This document shows, in pieces, positions 28,077 through 37,462 of a stretch of 64,000 bases of DNA. The notes beneath the pieces were generated by a model, which saw only the letters and a program-made list of their open reading frames with translations, did no database searches and was not told where the DNA came from. This DNA comes from JAEUUM01 sp038326165. Its GTDB lineage: Bacteria > Bacteroidota > Bacteroidia > Chitinophagales > Saprospiraceae. Location of the stretch: NCBI GenBank assembly GCA_038326165.1, contig JBBQJT010000007.1:25215-89214 (forward strand), in the 5' to 3' direction. Numbering within the stretch: the stretch's first letter is position 1; each line of letters begins with the position of its first letter. The translations under genes and the position numbers were made by a program.

Positions 28077-28153
28077 TGCTTAATTTTTTAATAGAACGAA
28101 TTTCTAACCCTTATCACTACAATCCTATTGCTCATTAGCTACTCATTAACAAT

Positions 28154-29440
28154 TTACAGGCCATACTTGCTTTTGTATTTGTTGTACAATGCCTTTTGTT
28201 TGTCATTGGTGCTGACCACCCTACCTTGAATGAAAATTCTTTCCACATTGTTGCCCATCATATCAAATGCATCTCCCGTGCTAATAAACATAGTAGCATC
28301 TTTGCCGACAGCAAGGGTCCCTAGTCGATCTGAGACACCCATAATTTCAGCCGGAACTTTAGTTACAGCGTTCAATGCTCCAGTCATTGATAAGCCATAT
28401 GGAACGGCTTGACCAACTTGAAATGGCAGATTGCGTTGTTGCCAGAAACCATCTGCAGCGATGGCAAATCGAATTCCTGCCTTTTCCAAAATACCGGGTA
28501 GCATGAATGGTTGAGCAACATTGTCGTCATCATGACCTGGCAAAGATTGGACGTTGGTAAGCACCACAGTTATGTTATTCTCTTTTATGAAATTGATGAT
28601 GCGCCAAGCTTCATTTCCTCCTATCAAAATAGGTTGAATACCATATTTTTTCAGAAAAACCACTCCGGCTTGAATATCATTTGCAGAATTTGCCCTTAAG
28701 TACAACTGTGATTTTCTGTCAAAAACTTTGCGCATGGCTTCGAAGCGAAGGTTTTTTTCTATTGGCGCTTGGTTGAACGAATAGGCCTTCGCCTCATCAA
28801 AAAAGATGCTTAATTTCTGAAAGAACATTTCGTATTCATCCCTGGCCTTACCTGCATTTTCATCGGTACGCAGCGGTGAAGGTGGAGAAGGCCAATTCAT
28901 AAATATGCCCTCATCGTTTTTGACGATCGCGTCTTCCCAGTTCCATGCATCCAGCTGCATAACACTTGATTGACCTGAAATGACTCCGCCTTCAGGTGCA
29001 ATTTGAGTTAATAATATGCCATTATTGCGCACTGTAGGCAGAACCTCTGAGTCGGTATTGTATGCTATCACAGAACGGATATGCGGATTAAATTGTCCCA
29101 ATTCATTATAATCATTTGTTGCTTTTACAGCTTCAATTTCGGACAAACCCAATTGGCTCTGCATGGCTATGAACCCAGGATAGATTCTTTTGCCTTTTGC
29201 TTCAATCCATTGATATTTGTCTTGATTATTGATGGGAGCTGTTGATGTTTCACCTAAATATGTGATTTTACCTTTTTCGAAAGCAATTATTCCGTCTTGG
29301 ATGATTCTGCCATCACCACAATAGATGGACGCACCTCGAATACCAATAGCCTCCTTTTGGACTGGACCTGGAATATTCTGTGTATGATTCACTCCAATTG
29401 AAATGATCATTGTTAACAGGATATGTATTGTTTTTTTCAT
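28154..29440 (-). CDS. Secreted amidohydrolase-family protein lacking the metal motif
   Basis: This 428-residue protein has a signal peptide and the beta-sandwich/TIM-barrel layout of amidohydrolases: an N-terminal IYCGDGRIIQDGIIAFEKGK with the ITYLGE turn, then KRIYPGFIAMQSQLGLSE where active members have PGxIDxHxH. Here the HxH is replaced by MQSQ, and no other His pair appears in the later barrel segments I scanned. The C-terminus (IMGVSDRLGTLAVGKDATMF) has the usual sandwich return. It therefore looks like a pseudoenzyme. It lies 18 nt downstream of the large two-domain paralogue, so the two are an operon. A repurposed active site cannot be excluded. Confidence 0.75.
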   Translation of the reverse strand: MKKTIHILLTMIISIGVNHTQNIPGPVQKEAIGIRGASIYCGDGRIIQDGIIAFEKGKITYLGETSTAPINNQDKYQWIEAKGKRIYPGFIAMQSQLGLSEIEAVKATNDYNELGQFNPHIRSVIAYNTDSEVLPTVRNNGILLTQIAPEGGVISGQSSVMQLDAWNWEDAIVKNDEGIFMNWPSPPSPLRTDENAGKARDEYEMFFQKLSIFFDEAKAYSFNQAPIEKNLRFEAMRKVFDRKSQLYLRANSANDIQAGVVFLKKYGIQPILIGGNEAWRIINFIKENNITVVLTNVQSLPGHDDDNVAQPFMLPGILEKAGIRFAIAADGFWQQRNLPFQVGQAVPYGLSMTGALNAVTKVPAEIMGVSDRLGTLAVGKDATMFISTGDAFDMMGNNVERIFIQGRVVSTNDKQKALYNKYKSKYGL

Positions 29441-29458
29441 GTCTCTTTTGTATTGATA

Positions 29459-32400
29459 TTAATTTTCTTCACATTCTTCGCCACCAACCGAATCGCAATG
29501 ATAAAGTCGTTGTTTGGGAGAGGTAAATTTTTCTGTAGCTCCTCCGGATTTTTTAAAGTTGATCATTTTTTGGATCAATCTGCTTCGTTCGGATTCAATT
29601 TCCAAGGTTTTCGCGATCATTTCTTTTCGATCAAACAATTTCATGCCATCAACAAAAGTATATTCTGCCATAGCATATACACTTAAGGGATCTGCAGACC
29701 ACAAAACGATGTCTGCATCTTTTCCTTTTTCTATACTACCCATTTTGTTGTCAAGGTGAAGCAATTTAGCTGGATTCAAGGTTACGAATTTAAGTGCTTC
29801 AGTTGGAGCAATGTTTCCGTATTTCACCGCTTTTGCTGCTTCTTGATTCAGTCTTCTTGCCATTTCAGCATCGTCAGAGTTGAAAGCAGTGGTGACTCCA
29901 ACATCGTGCAAGATTGCTCCGTTGTACGGGATAGCATCATAAACTTCATACTTATAAGCCCACCAATCACTGAATGATGATGCGCCAGCTCCATGTGCTT
30001 TCATTTTGTCGGCAACTTTGTAGCCTTCCAAAATATGGGTAAATGTGTTGACTCTGAATTTGTATCTGTCAGCCACTTTCATCAGCATGTTAATTTCTGA
30101 TTGAACGTAGGAATGGCAAGTAATGAATCTTTTGCTGCTCAATATTTCAACCATGGTTTCCATTTCAAGATCAGGGCGCAATGGGAAAGATCTTGCCTTA
30201 TCTGCTTTGGCTTTCAAATAATCCTGGGCACGTGTAAAAGCATCTTCGTAAACTTGTTCTACTCCCATCCTAGTATCTGGAAAACGGCTATTGTTGTTAC
30301 TTCTTGCGTTTTTGACATTCTCTCCCAAGGCAAATTTTATAAAACCATCCGCTCCTTGTATTTTCATATCTTCTGGAGCCATTCCCCAACGCAATTTGAT
30401 CAGGGCCGACTGACCACCTATTGGATTGCAAGAGCCATGAAGCAGTTGTGCTGCTACAACTCCTCCAGAGAGTTGGCGGTATATATTAACATCATCGCAA
30501 TTGATTACATCGCCAATAGACACCTCGCCTGTATTAGCTTGTGTACATTCATTTACGCCACCTGCTATGGCAATGTGACTGTGTTCGTCAATGATACCTG
30601 GAGTCAGGTGTTTTCCTGATCCGTCGATAACTGTGGCACCATTTGACTTCAAATCTTTACCAATAGCCGCTATTTTGCCATCTTGAATCAGCACATCGCT
30701 ATTTTCCAATTTGGGCTTGTTGGTATTTGTCCATACTGTGGTATTTTTGATGAGGAAGTCATTTTGAACCGGCATAGCAGTAGTGCCCCATGCAGACCAA
30801 GGATAGGTTACTTGACTCAATATTGTTTGCAATACGGATGTATCAGGCTTATTTGGCTCCTGTTTGCCTGCTTCCAAATATTCCGCCGCCCAAGTAATCC
30901 AAGTACCGTCAGGTGCTTGACCAGAACCCCTCAATTTATTGCCATCTATCGAACCGTTGAGGCGGTAAGTTTCAGTCTTATTTTTTGGGGGACTGAAATT
31001 GAAGGCAACAAGATTCTTTTTGATAGACAGGTTGGCCTCCGTCTTTGAGGTGTCGCTATAAAAAATAGTACTTTTAATGCTAGAACCATCCATTTTTATG
31101 GTCATGTTTAGGTTTTCTGCACCCAATTGCAATTTGTATTTTCCTTCTGCAATCGGAGTTTGAAGCTCCTGTTGAACCATAGGTTTCCCTCCTACCCATG
31201 TTTGGATGAGCTTTCCCTCTTTCGTAAAATAATCACCTTTGCAGACTATAAAGTTGGCTATTTTACCAGGATCCAATGAGCCCAACTGGTCACCTAAGCC
31301 AATCCAATTAGCTGGATTGGAAGTCAGTGCTTTCAAAGCCTCTTTGGGGGTCAATCCAGCTTTGATAGCCGCCAATAACTTGGTTTTAAAGTCAGCAGTT
31401 TTCTTCAAACCATCGGTAGTTAATGAAATAGCAATACCATTTTTTATCATCGTGTTGGGATTGCCAGGAGCCAGTTCCCAATGGCGCAAGTCCTCCAAGT
31501 CTATATTCAAGGCTATATAGGGATCCTCAACTTCATAAGCCTCTGGAAAATTGAGCGGCATGATCAATTGTGTCAAGCCTGCTTTTTTCAAATCAACGAC
31601 TCTCTGATATTCATTTACTCCGCCCTTAATGATGTAATTTTTGGAAAATTGCTTGGATAATTTCAATGCCCTCAAGTCTTGCAATTTATCACCACAATCA
31701 AATATTTGAGGCAATGACAACAATCCGTTCCACTCATTGAGTGAAATATTAAATTCTTCTTTATTCCCACCATTTTTATACCAATCGCCGTCCATGTATG
31801 TTTGACGCAACAATGCAATTGATCCCATTAATGATCCAGGATAATCTTGTTTGGATGTGCCTTTGTTGAATGACAGATGGTGGGCAGCCTTGTCTTTCAC
31901 AATCAACAAGTTTTCTCTGTCATCACGAAGCAACACCACAGTTGAACTGCCGCGACTGATTCCATCCTTGCGATGTGTGTTGACAGCTCCAAATCCTAGT
32001 TCAGCCAACTCTCGAGCCTTGACTCCATCAGATTTGAAGTTTTGGTAGGCGTCATATTCGCTTCTCAAGGCTTCATTCCAACCAAAAGCCCCTTGTTTCA
32101 TAGAAGACATTTGCCCACCATCTTCGAAGAAGCTGCGACCACTTTTTGTTTCTGGCAAACCGTAGGCACTATAGATATCTATGAATGCTGGATAAATGAA
32201 CTTCCCGGATGCATTAATTATAGTCGCATCGCCTGGAATTTTAAGGTCTTTACCCACAGCAATTATTTTACCTTCTTTGATGATCAAGGATGCGGAATCC
32301 AATATCCGGTCTGCGTCAAGAAAAATCTTTGCATTAGTAAATGCATAATGACTTTGTCTGGAATCCCAAACTCCATTTTGCGGGAAAGTAACTTGGGAAA

Positions 32401-32509
32401 TGAGGGCTTGTGAAATGAGCATTCCAATCAAGGCCAAGGCGATATTTAATTTCACTATTTTAAAATTGTGGTCAAAAATAGGAACTGTTTTGGATATTTG
32501 GTTATTCAC
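29459..32509 (-). CDS. Two-domain amidohydrolase-family protein, only the C-terminal domain with a metal site
   Basis: This 1016-residue protein has a hydrophobic N-terminal segment and two tandem amidohydrolase domains. The first (about 40-445) reads KFIYPAFIDIYSAYGLPE where HxH is expected, so it has lost the metal ligands, but ends normally with LGSLDPGKIANFIV. The second (about 585-1000) keeps HLTPGIIDEHSHIAIAGG with both His residues, a later CHSYVQSE and FNSDDAEMARR, and closes with GSIEKGKDADIVLW. Between them is a beta-rich spacer of about 140 residues. The active domain is likely a metal-dependent hydrolase of imidazolonepropionase-like type. Substrate unknown; the partner downstream also lacks the metal motif. 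Confidence 0.78.
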   Translation of the reverse strand: MNNQISKTVPIFDHNFKIVKLNIALALIGMLISQALISQVTFPQNGVWDSRQSHYAFTNAKIFLDADRILDSASLIIKEGKIIAVGKDLKIPGDATIINASGKFIYPAFIDIYSAYGLPETKSGRSFFEDGGQMSSMKQGAFGWNEALRSEYDAYQNFKSDGVKARELAELGFGAVNTHRKDGISRGSSTVVLLRDDRENLLIVKDKAAHHLSFNKGTSKQDYPGSLMGSIALLRQTYMDGDWYKNGGNKEEFNISLNEWNGLLSLPQIFDCGDKLQDLRALKLSKQFSKNYIIKGGVNEYQRVVDLKKAGLTQLIMPLNFPEAYEVEDPYIALNIDLEDLRHWELAPGNPNTMIKNGIAISLTTDGLKKTADFKTKLLAAIKAGLTPKEALKALTSNPANWIGLGDQLGSLDPGKIANFIVCKGDYFTKEGKLIQTWVGGKPMVQQELQTPIAEGKYKLQLGAENLNMTIKMDGSSIKSTIFYSDTSKTEANLSIKKNLVAFNFSPPKNKTETYRLNGSIDGNKLRGSGQAPDGTWITWAAEYLEAGKQEPNKPDTSVLQTILSQVTYPWSAWGTTAMPVQNDFLIKNTTVWTNTNKPKLENSDVLIQDGKIAAIGKDLKSNGATVIDGSGKHLTPGIIDEHSHIAIAGGVNECTQANTGEVSIGDVINCDDVNIYRQLSGGVVAAQLLHGSCNPIGGQSALIKLRWGMAPEDMKIQGADGFIKFALGENVKNARSNNNSRFPDTRMGVEQVYEDAFTRAQDYLKAKADKARSFPLRPDLEMETMVEILSSKRFITCHSYVQSEINMLMKVADRYKFRVNTFTHILEGYKVADKMKAHGAGASSFSDWWAYKYEVYDAIPYNGAILHDVGVTTAFNSDDAEMARRLNQEAAKAVKYGNIAPTEALKFVTLNPAKLLHLDNKMGSIEKGKDADIVLWSADPLSVYAMAEYTFVDGMKLFDRKEMIAKTLEIESERSRLIQKMINFKKSGGATEKFTSPKQRLYHCDSVGGEECEEN

Positions 32510-32587
32510 CGTTGTCTCTTGACTATACTATTTGACTTATTCCGCTATTGGCGTGAAATTTGAAAGTAACAGATCAGAATCAATAAT

Positions 32588-33388
32588 ATGAAGATCACAA
32601 TTGTAGGTTGCGGCAACATGGGCATGATCTATGCAAGGTCCTTTCTGAAGTACGGCTTAGTAGTTTCGGATAAACTGTTGCTTGTAGAAAAAAGTGAAGC
32701 GCGCAGAGATGAGCTATCAGCCTTAAATATTGGCAAAGTGACCATTCCGGATGATGTCTTGGTGCAGTCAAGTGACATTATTATACTTGCAGTTAAGCCG
32801 CAGGATTTTGATGAATTGGCCCCTATTTTGAATAAAGTAATTTCAAGCAATAACTTGGTTATCAGCATCATGGCTGGTATTACCATTCCATTTATTGAAC
32901 AGGCATTGGGAACGTCCAGAGTGGTACGCGCCATGCCCAATTCACCTGCCCAGCTTGGCATGGGAATTACTGGTTATTCCTGTTCAGATCAACTATCACG
33001 GGAAGATATTTTACTTGCCGAAAACCTGCTTTCAACTACAGGAAGGTCAATTTATTTCAAGGAAGAACACATGTTGAATGCAGTAACTGCCATCAGTGGA
33101 AGTGACCCAGCATACTTTTTCTATATTGTGAAATACATGGTTGAAGCAAGCAAACAGTTGGGAATAACCGAACACATTGCAAATAACTTGGTTATGCAAA
33201 CCATGCTTGGGGCATTTCACGTAATGAATGAAAAGAACAAGACTTTGGATGAGTTGATAGAAGCTGTGTCGTCCAAAGGAGGAACAACCGAAGCAGCTTT
33301 TAGGGTCTTTAATGAGGCCCAATTGGGCGAAAACTTAGCCAAGGGAATTTTACAAGCATGCCATCGTGCTGAAGAATTGGCCAAATAG
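32588..33388 (+). CDS. proC: Pyrroline-5-carboxylate reductase
   Basis: ProC reduces pyrroline-5-carboxylate to proline with NAD(P)H in the cytoplasm. The N-terminus is a Rossmann motif, ITIVGCGNMGMIYARSFLKY, with the GxGxMG typical of this enzyme. VVRAMPNSPAQLGMGITGYS carries the MPN signature, and LNAVTAISGSDPAYFFYIV plus SSKGGTTEAAFRVF form the C-terminal dimerisation and active-site segment. The length of 266 residues is standard. It stands alone, divergent from the amidohydrolase operon, and converges with the DUF2141 gene, whose stop directly abuts its own. Confidence 0.93.
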   Translation: MKITIVGCGNMGMIYARSFLKYGLVVSDKLLLVEKSEARRDELSALNIGKVTIPDDVLVQSSDIIILAVKPQDFDELAPILNKVISSNNLVISIMAGITIPFIEQALGTSRVVRAMPNSPAQLGMGITGYSCSDQLSREDILLAENLLSTTGRSIYFKEEHMLNAVTAISGSDPAYFFYIVKYMVEASKQLGITEHIANNLVMQTMLGAFHVMNEKNKTLDELIEAVSSKGGTTEAAFRVFNEAQLGENLAKGILQACHRAEELAK

Positions 33389-33808
33389 CTACCAGTTAGC
33401 TAGTTCCATCATGATTAACTTTTTGGAATCCCATTTGAATTTGGCGTCATTAAACTCAGGTTTCTTCCACTTCGAAACAACTTTATTGCTGAATCCAAAT
33501 GCTTCCTTGGGGATGCCCAACAGATTGGTATCCAATTTATCATTGCCATTGATGTCTTGAAATATCGCAATTGCTATTTCATGTCTTGTGTTCTTAGGTA
33601 ATTGGACACTGAAGCCCTGCAGGGCTTGTTCCCGAGTTACGACTTTTGAGACCAGACGATTGTCAGTCAAAAAATCTTTTCGCTGATCTGTTATGGCCAC
33701 AAACACTTTGCCTTTGGTGCCGACATTACTAACTTTAATTTGAATTGTTTCTTGTGCTTCTGACCATTTCCCAATGAAAAGCAAGCAGATGGTGATCAAA
33801 TATTTCAT
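33389..33808 (-). CDS. DUF2141 secreted protein
   Basis: This 139-residue protein starts at ATG 33808 with a signal peptide (KYLITICLLFIGKWSEA) and then shows DUF2141 features: IQIKVSNVGTKGKVFVAITD, AIAIFQDINGNDKLDTNLLG, which carries a Ca-loop-like DxNxNxxLD, and IPKEAFGFSNKVVSKWKKP. The family is common in Bacteroidota and its role is unknown. Upstream in-frame ATG 33856 would place about 16 extra residues before the signal peptide, so 33808 is preferred. The stop abuts that of proC. Confidence 0.8.
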   Translation of the reverse strand: MKYLITICLLFIGKWSEAQETIQIKVSNVGTKGKVFVAITDQRKDFLTDNRLVSKVVTREQALQGFSVQLPKNTRHEIAIAIFQDINGNDKLDTNLLGIPKEAFGFSNKVVSKWKKPEFNDAKFKWDSKKLIMMELANW

Positions 33809-33903
33809 GCAAATATGCTTAATTTTGCCTTGATGGCCCTTGATTGTGAATTTCATGTCCCAAAATTAATTTGTAAACCACTTTTTTTTGCGACTTTTGC
33901 ACT

Positions 33904-35094
33904 GTGATGATAAATGAATTAGTAAAAGTAGCTGAATCACAAGCTAAACAATGGATTTCGCAAGAAGTTGACCCAAAATATGTATTTCATGATTTGGGAC
34001 ATACTCAAAGCGTGGTGGACGCATGCAAAAAACTTGCTGTAGAAGCAAATCTTGGTGATGAAGCTACCTCAAAGTTATTGATAGCTGCTTGGTTTCATGA
34101 CAATGGATATGCCGAAGGGCCTATTGATCATGAAATGCGTGGTGCTGCAATTGCTTGGGATTTTTTGGCTGCTCACGAGGTGGAAGAGTCAATCATGAAG
34201 GAAATATGCGACGCAATACTCGCCACGAAAATATCGCAACAGCCATTTGATAAAATATCTTCTTTGCTCTGTGATGCTGATTTAAGCCATTTGGGTGATC
34301 CCAAACTCGAATTCAGGAATGACTTACTAAGAAATGAACTTCAAAATTTGGGAACCAGTTTTACGGATGAAGAATGGTTGAAATTCGAACTGGGTTTTGT
34401 GCGAGACCATCAATATCATACTGATGAAGCTCAGAATCTCTACGGCCAAAACAGGCAATTATTTCAAGAAAAATTAGAACATCAACTGCAATCCTTGCAA
34501 CCAGTAATTCAAAATGAACCCATGGCGGAAGAGATTGAAGAAGAAGAATTCAAGAAAGAAAAGCTCAACAAGCTGGGAAGAGGGGTAGAGACTATGTATA
34601 AGGTAACTTATGAAACCCATTTGAATCTGAATTCACTTGCAGACAACAAAGCGCACATCATGTTGACGGTGAATTCAATCATATTTTCATCGGCAGTGTC
34701 ATTTCTGATTCCAAAATGGGATCAAAAATGGATGATATTTCCATCTATTGTCCTACTGGGAACAGCCTTGCTATCAGGATTTTATGCTATATTAACCATT
34801 AAGCCAAAGATTATCAAAGGAGGTGTCAAGAAAGAAGACGTGCTGAATAAAACTGCCGATTTGTTGTTTTTTAGCAATTATACCCAGATCAGCATTGAAG
34901 ATTATGAATGGGCCATTCGACATATGATCAAGGACCCTGATTACGTTTATAAAACCATGACGCGAACCCTTTATTTTTTAGGTCAGGTGTTGACCAAGAA
35001 ATACAAATTCTTGAATCTTTGCTATTCGGTTTTTATCTATGGACTACTCATGACAGTGATCTTTTTTCTTCTATTTTGGTTAATGTATAAGTAA
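33904..35094 (+). CDS. HD domain fused to Pycsar effector-type membrane domain (PycTM)
   Basis: This 396-residue protein has two parts. Residues 1-200 are an HD phosphohydrolase domain: FHDLGHTQSVVDACKKLA (H29, H33), AAWFHDNGYAEG (H65-D66), IDHEMRG (H76) and LLCDADLSHLG (D124/D126), the ligand set of HD enzymes. Residues 230-396 resemble the DUF5706/Pycsar effector domain: MYKVTYETHLNLNSLADNKA, a paired transmembrane hairpin (about 255-300), and a C-terminal helix region ending in a transmembrane span. In the cyclic-nucleotide defence system Pycsar this kind of domain opens or disrupts the membrane when activated. No uridylate cyclase gene is nearby. The HD domain could degrade the signal or respond to another nucleotide; both ideas are inference. 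Ferritin follows 12 nt downstream, so the two may be co-transcribed. Confidence 0.75.
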   Translation: MMINELVKVAESQAKQWISQEVDPKYVFHDLGHTQSVVDACKKLAVEANLGDEATSKLLIAAWFHDNGYAEGPIDHEMRGAAIAWDFLAAHEVEESIMKEICDAILATKISQQPFDKISSLLCDADLSHLGDPKLEFRNDLLRNELQNLGTSFTDEEWLKFELGFVRDHQYHTDEAQNLYGQNRQLFQEKLEHQLQSLQPVIQNEPMAEEIEEEEFKKEKLNKLGRGVETMYKVTYETHLNLNSLADNKAHIMLTVNSIIFSSAVSFLIPKWDQKWMIFPSIVLLGTALLSGFYAILTIKPKIIKGGVKKEDVLNKTADLLFFSNYTQISIEDYEWAIRHMIKDPDYVYKTMTRTLYFLGQVLTKKYKFLNLCYSVFIYGLLMTVIFFLLFWLMYK

Positions 35095-35106
35095 ATAAAA
35101 TTTATT

Positions 35107-35631
35107 ATGATTTCTGAAAAAATGGCAACTGCCCTCAATAAGCAAATTGAACTGGAAGCTTATGCATCGTTTCTGTATTTGAGTATGGCAAGCTGGTGCG
35201 ACAATGAAGGATTGGAAGGTTGCGCAGCATTCATGCACAGGCAAAGTGTAGAGGAGCGTGAGCACATGTTGCGAATCTTCAATTATATTTCTGAAATCAA
35301 CGGACATGCTATAGCTCCAGGTATTACTCAACCTCCATCATCTTGGGATTCGGTTCAGATCCTGCTTGAAAATGTTTATGAGCACGAACAGAAAGTAACA
35401 CGTTCTATCAATGAGTTGGTGTATTTATCCAATGCCGAAAAAGATTATACCACCTTGAACTTCTTGCAATGGTACATTACTGAGCAGAGAGAAGAGGAGG
35501 CATTGATGCGCAGTATTTTGGATAAAATCAAATTAATAGGTACAGGACCAATGTCTCTCTATTACATCGATAAAGAAATTCAAAAAATCAACGCTACAGA
35601 ACTTTCTGCGGAAGCATCTGAAGAAGGGTAA
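35107..35631 (+). CDS. ftnA: Ferritin
   Basis: This 174-residue non-heme ferritin stores iron in a 24-mer cage in the cytoplasm. The ferroxidase ligands are all in place: E17 in the first helix, E50 and H53 in VEEREHMLRI, E94 in VYEHEQKV, and Q127 in YITEQREEE, in the numbering of bacterial FtnA. The C-terminus (AEASEEG) is longer and more acidic than in the E. coli protein. It begins 12 nt after the HD/PycTM gene, which is an unusual partner for ferritin. Confidence 0.93.
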   Translation: MISEKMATALNKQIELEAYASFLYLSMASWCDNEGLEGCAAFMHRQSVEEREHMLRIFNYISEINGHAIAPGITQPPSSWDSVQILLENVYEHEQKVTRSINELVYLSNAEKDYTTLNFLQWYITEQREEEALMRSILDKIKLIGTGPMSLYYIDKEIQKINATELSAEASEEG

Positions 35632-35653
35632 TTATCTCTTTAGATGTCGATCT

Positions 35654-37462
35654 TTACATCTTACCTTCCTTGATCAGACGGATATAATTGGGAATTATTT
35701 CCAATGGCTTATCAAGCACATCACTCAATGCACAGATGAAGGAGTCTGGTTTTCGAATTGATAATGCATAAGCCATAGGTTCCACATCATCTGAAATGTA
35801 TTCATAACTTGCATTGGGATTGTGACTCTTAATGCCTTCAACCAAAAAGCCCACAATCTCTTCATCTGTTCTACCACGCAAGAACTTTCTTTGGCTGATG
35901 ATGATGTGGTCAAACATTTGAGCACTTAAGCTGCCAAGTTCAAGGAGATCTGAATCTCTTCGATCACCAGTCCCGGTGATAATGCCAATTTTGAAAGGTG
36001 AAGAGAGCGTATAAACAAAATCACGGATGCCTCTAAATCCATCGGGATTGTGAGCAAAATCAATCATAATGTGGCCATCGCCGTAGTCAAATACATTTAG
36101 TCTACCAGGAGTTTGTTCGGCTGAAGGAAAGAAACTTGCCATTCCCCGTCCAATTTGGTCAGCGTTTAAGCCATAAATGGAACAGGCTAAAGTAGCGGCC
36201 AATGCATTTTGAACCATAAAAGAAACTCTACCACCAAAAGTGATTGGAATATTTTCAACATCGGCCACTGGAATTCTTGAATCACCCTTCAGAATGGTAA
36301 TAATGCCATTGTCACTGACACAAGCCAGTCCGCCCTTGGAGATGTGGTTTTGTATGGAAGTGTTTGATTCGTCCATTGCAAAAAAGGCCTTGTTGAATTT
36401 GGATTTCATGCCCAGGAGCAAGGCGTATTCATTTTCGGCATTACAGACAGCATAACCGCCTTCTTTCAAAACATCAATAATAATTCCTTTGGCTGATGCG
36501 AGTTCTGCTAAGGTGTGGATGTCAGAAAGTCCCAAATGATCCTCCTGAATATTGGTAATTACCGCAATATCGCATTGATCAAAACCCAATCCTGCTCTAA
36601 CTATGCCACCACGAGCGCACTCGAGGATTGCAGCTTCTATTCGCGGATCTCCCAGTGCAATTTGTGCACTCATTGGCCCAGTGGTGTCACCTTTATCCAC
36701 CATTTCATCACCGACATAAATGCCATCACTGGTCGTAAAACCGGCCACGATGCCACTCTCTTTAAGCACATGTGCAATAAGGCGGGTAGTGGTAGTTTTT
36801 CCATTGGTACCTGTCACTGCAATAATAGGAATACGTGCCTTGGTAGGTTCAGGAAATAAGCTTTTTAAAAATTCAATTGCCGAAATATCCTTGGGCGGGT
36901 ATGTTGCCGAGGCTGCAAATGACAATTTCTTGGCGTGAATGCCATAGCCCAATTGAATCAGTCTTTCTTTCTCTTGCAATAGATAAGGTATGTCCAATGA
37001 CTTAGCACCCTTGATCAAGAATTCAGTAAATTCATCCAATTTATTCCGAGCTGCGGTGGACCTCAATTCTTTTATTAAGAAGTTTAGATCAATTGCTTCA
37101 TTCTTTAAAGTTGATTCTAAGATATAAACCGCAAGCTTTGCGGATTCCTTGCCGGTGTCTTCATCAAGGTATTCGAAAACCACATTGGTGACCTCCGTTT
37201 CAATCGTTGTTTTGGTCAAATAGAAGCCAACAGCGTGTCCACATTCCTGTTGCAATCGCAGAGCCAAAGCTCCAACAAAATCAGCCAAACCTTTTGGTTT
37301 TTCTGAAATAGGACTTGGAAAAATCTGATTGAGATCATTGTACATACGCTCAAATACTGATTCATTATCAAGCTCAATTTCTAGTCTTAATTGTATTAAC
37401 TTGGGATGTTGAATACTCCAAATATTAGGACCTCGGTGTGCTTGAATATTGATTGATTTCAT
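35654..37462 (-). CDS. Cyanophycin synthetase homologue lacking the ATP-grasp domain
   Basis: This 602-residue protein has the N-terminal domain of cyanophycin synthetase (RGPNIWSIQHPKLIQLRLEI, residues 10-29, through LIQLGYGIHAKK near 175) and then the Mur-ligase domain (IIAVTGTNGKTTTTRLIAHV, P-loop near 217-223, TTGPMSAQIALGDPRIEAAI, ITNIQEDHLGL, IDFAHNPDGFRGIRDFV). Canonical CphA has about 270 residues of ATP-grasp domain between these parts; here only about 35 residues separate them. It can therefore at most activate one substrate, so it is unlikely to make cyanophycin alone. No cyanophycinase or full-length CphA is in the window. It converges with ferritin. Confidence 0.72.
   Translation of the reverse strand: MKSINIQAHRGPNIWSIQHPKLIQLRLEIELDNESVFERMYNDLNQIFPSPISEKPKGLADFVGALALRLQQECGHAVGFYLTKTTIETEVTNVVFEYLDEDTGKESAKLAVYILESTLKNEAIDLNFLIKELRSTAARNKLDEFTEFLIKGAKSLDIPYLLQEKERLIQLGYGIHAKKLSFAASATYPPKDISAIEFLKSLFPEPTKARIPIIAVTGTNGKTTTTRLIAHVLKESGIVAGFTTSDGIYVGDEMVDKGDTTGPMSAQIALGDPRIEAAILECARGGIVRAGLGFDQCDIAVITNIQEDHLGLSDIHTLAELASAKGIIIDVLKEGGYAVCNAENEYALLLGMKSKFNKAFFAMDESNTSIQNHISKGGLACVSDNGIITILKGDSRIPVADVENIPITFGGRVSFMVQNALAATLACSIYGLNADQIGRGMASFFPSAEQTPGRLNVFDYGDGHIMIDFAHNPDGFRGIRDFVYTLSSPFKIGIITGTGDRRDSDLLELGSLSAQMFDHIIISQRKFLRGRTDEEIVGFLVEGIKSHNPNASYEYISDDVEPMAYALSIRKPDSFICALSDVLDKPLEIIPNYIRLIKEGKM

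Noticed and set aside
30101..30619. 172-codon plus-strand frame inside the large amidohydrolase gene
   Set aside because: It is antisense to a well-supported protein and has no motif or promoter.
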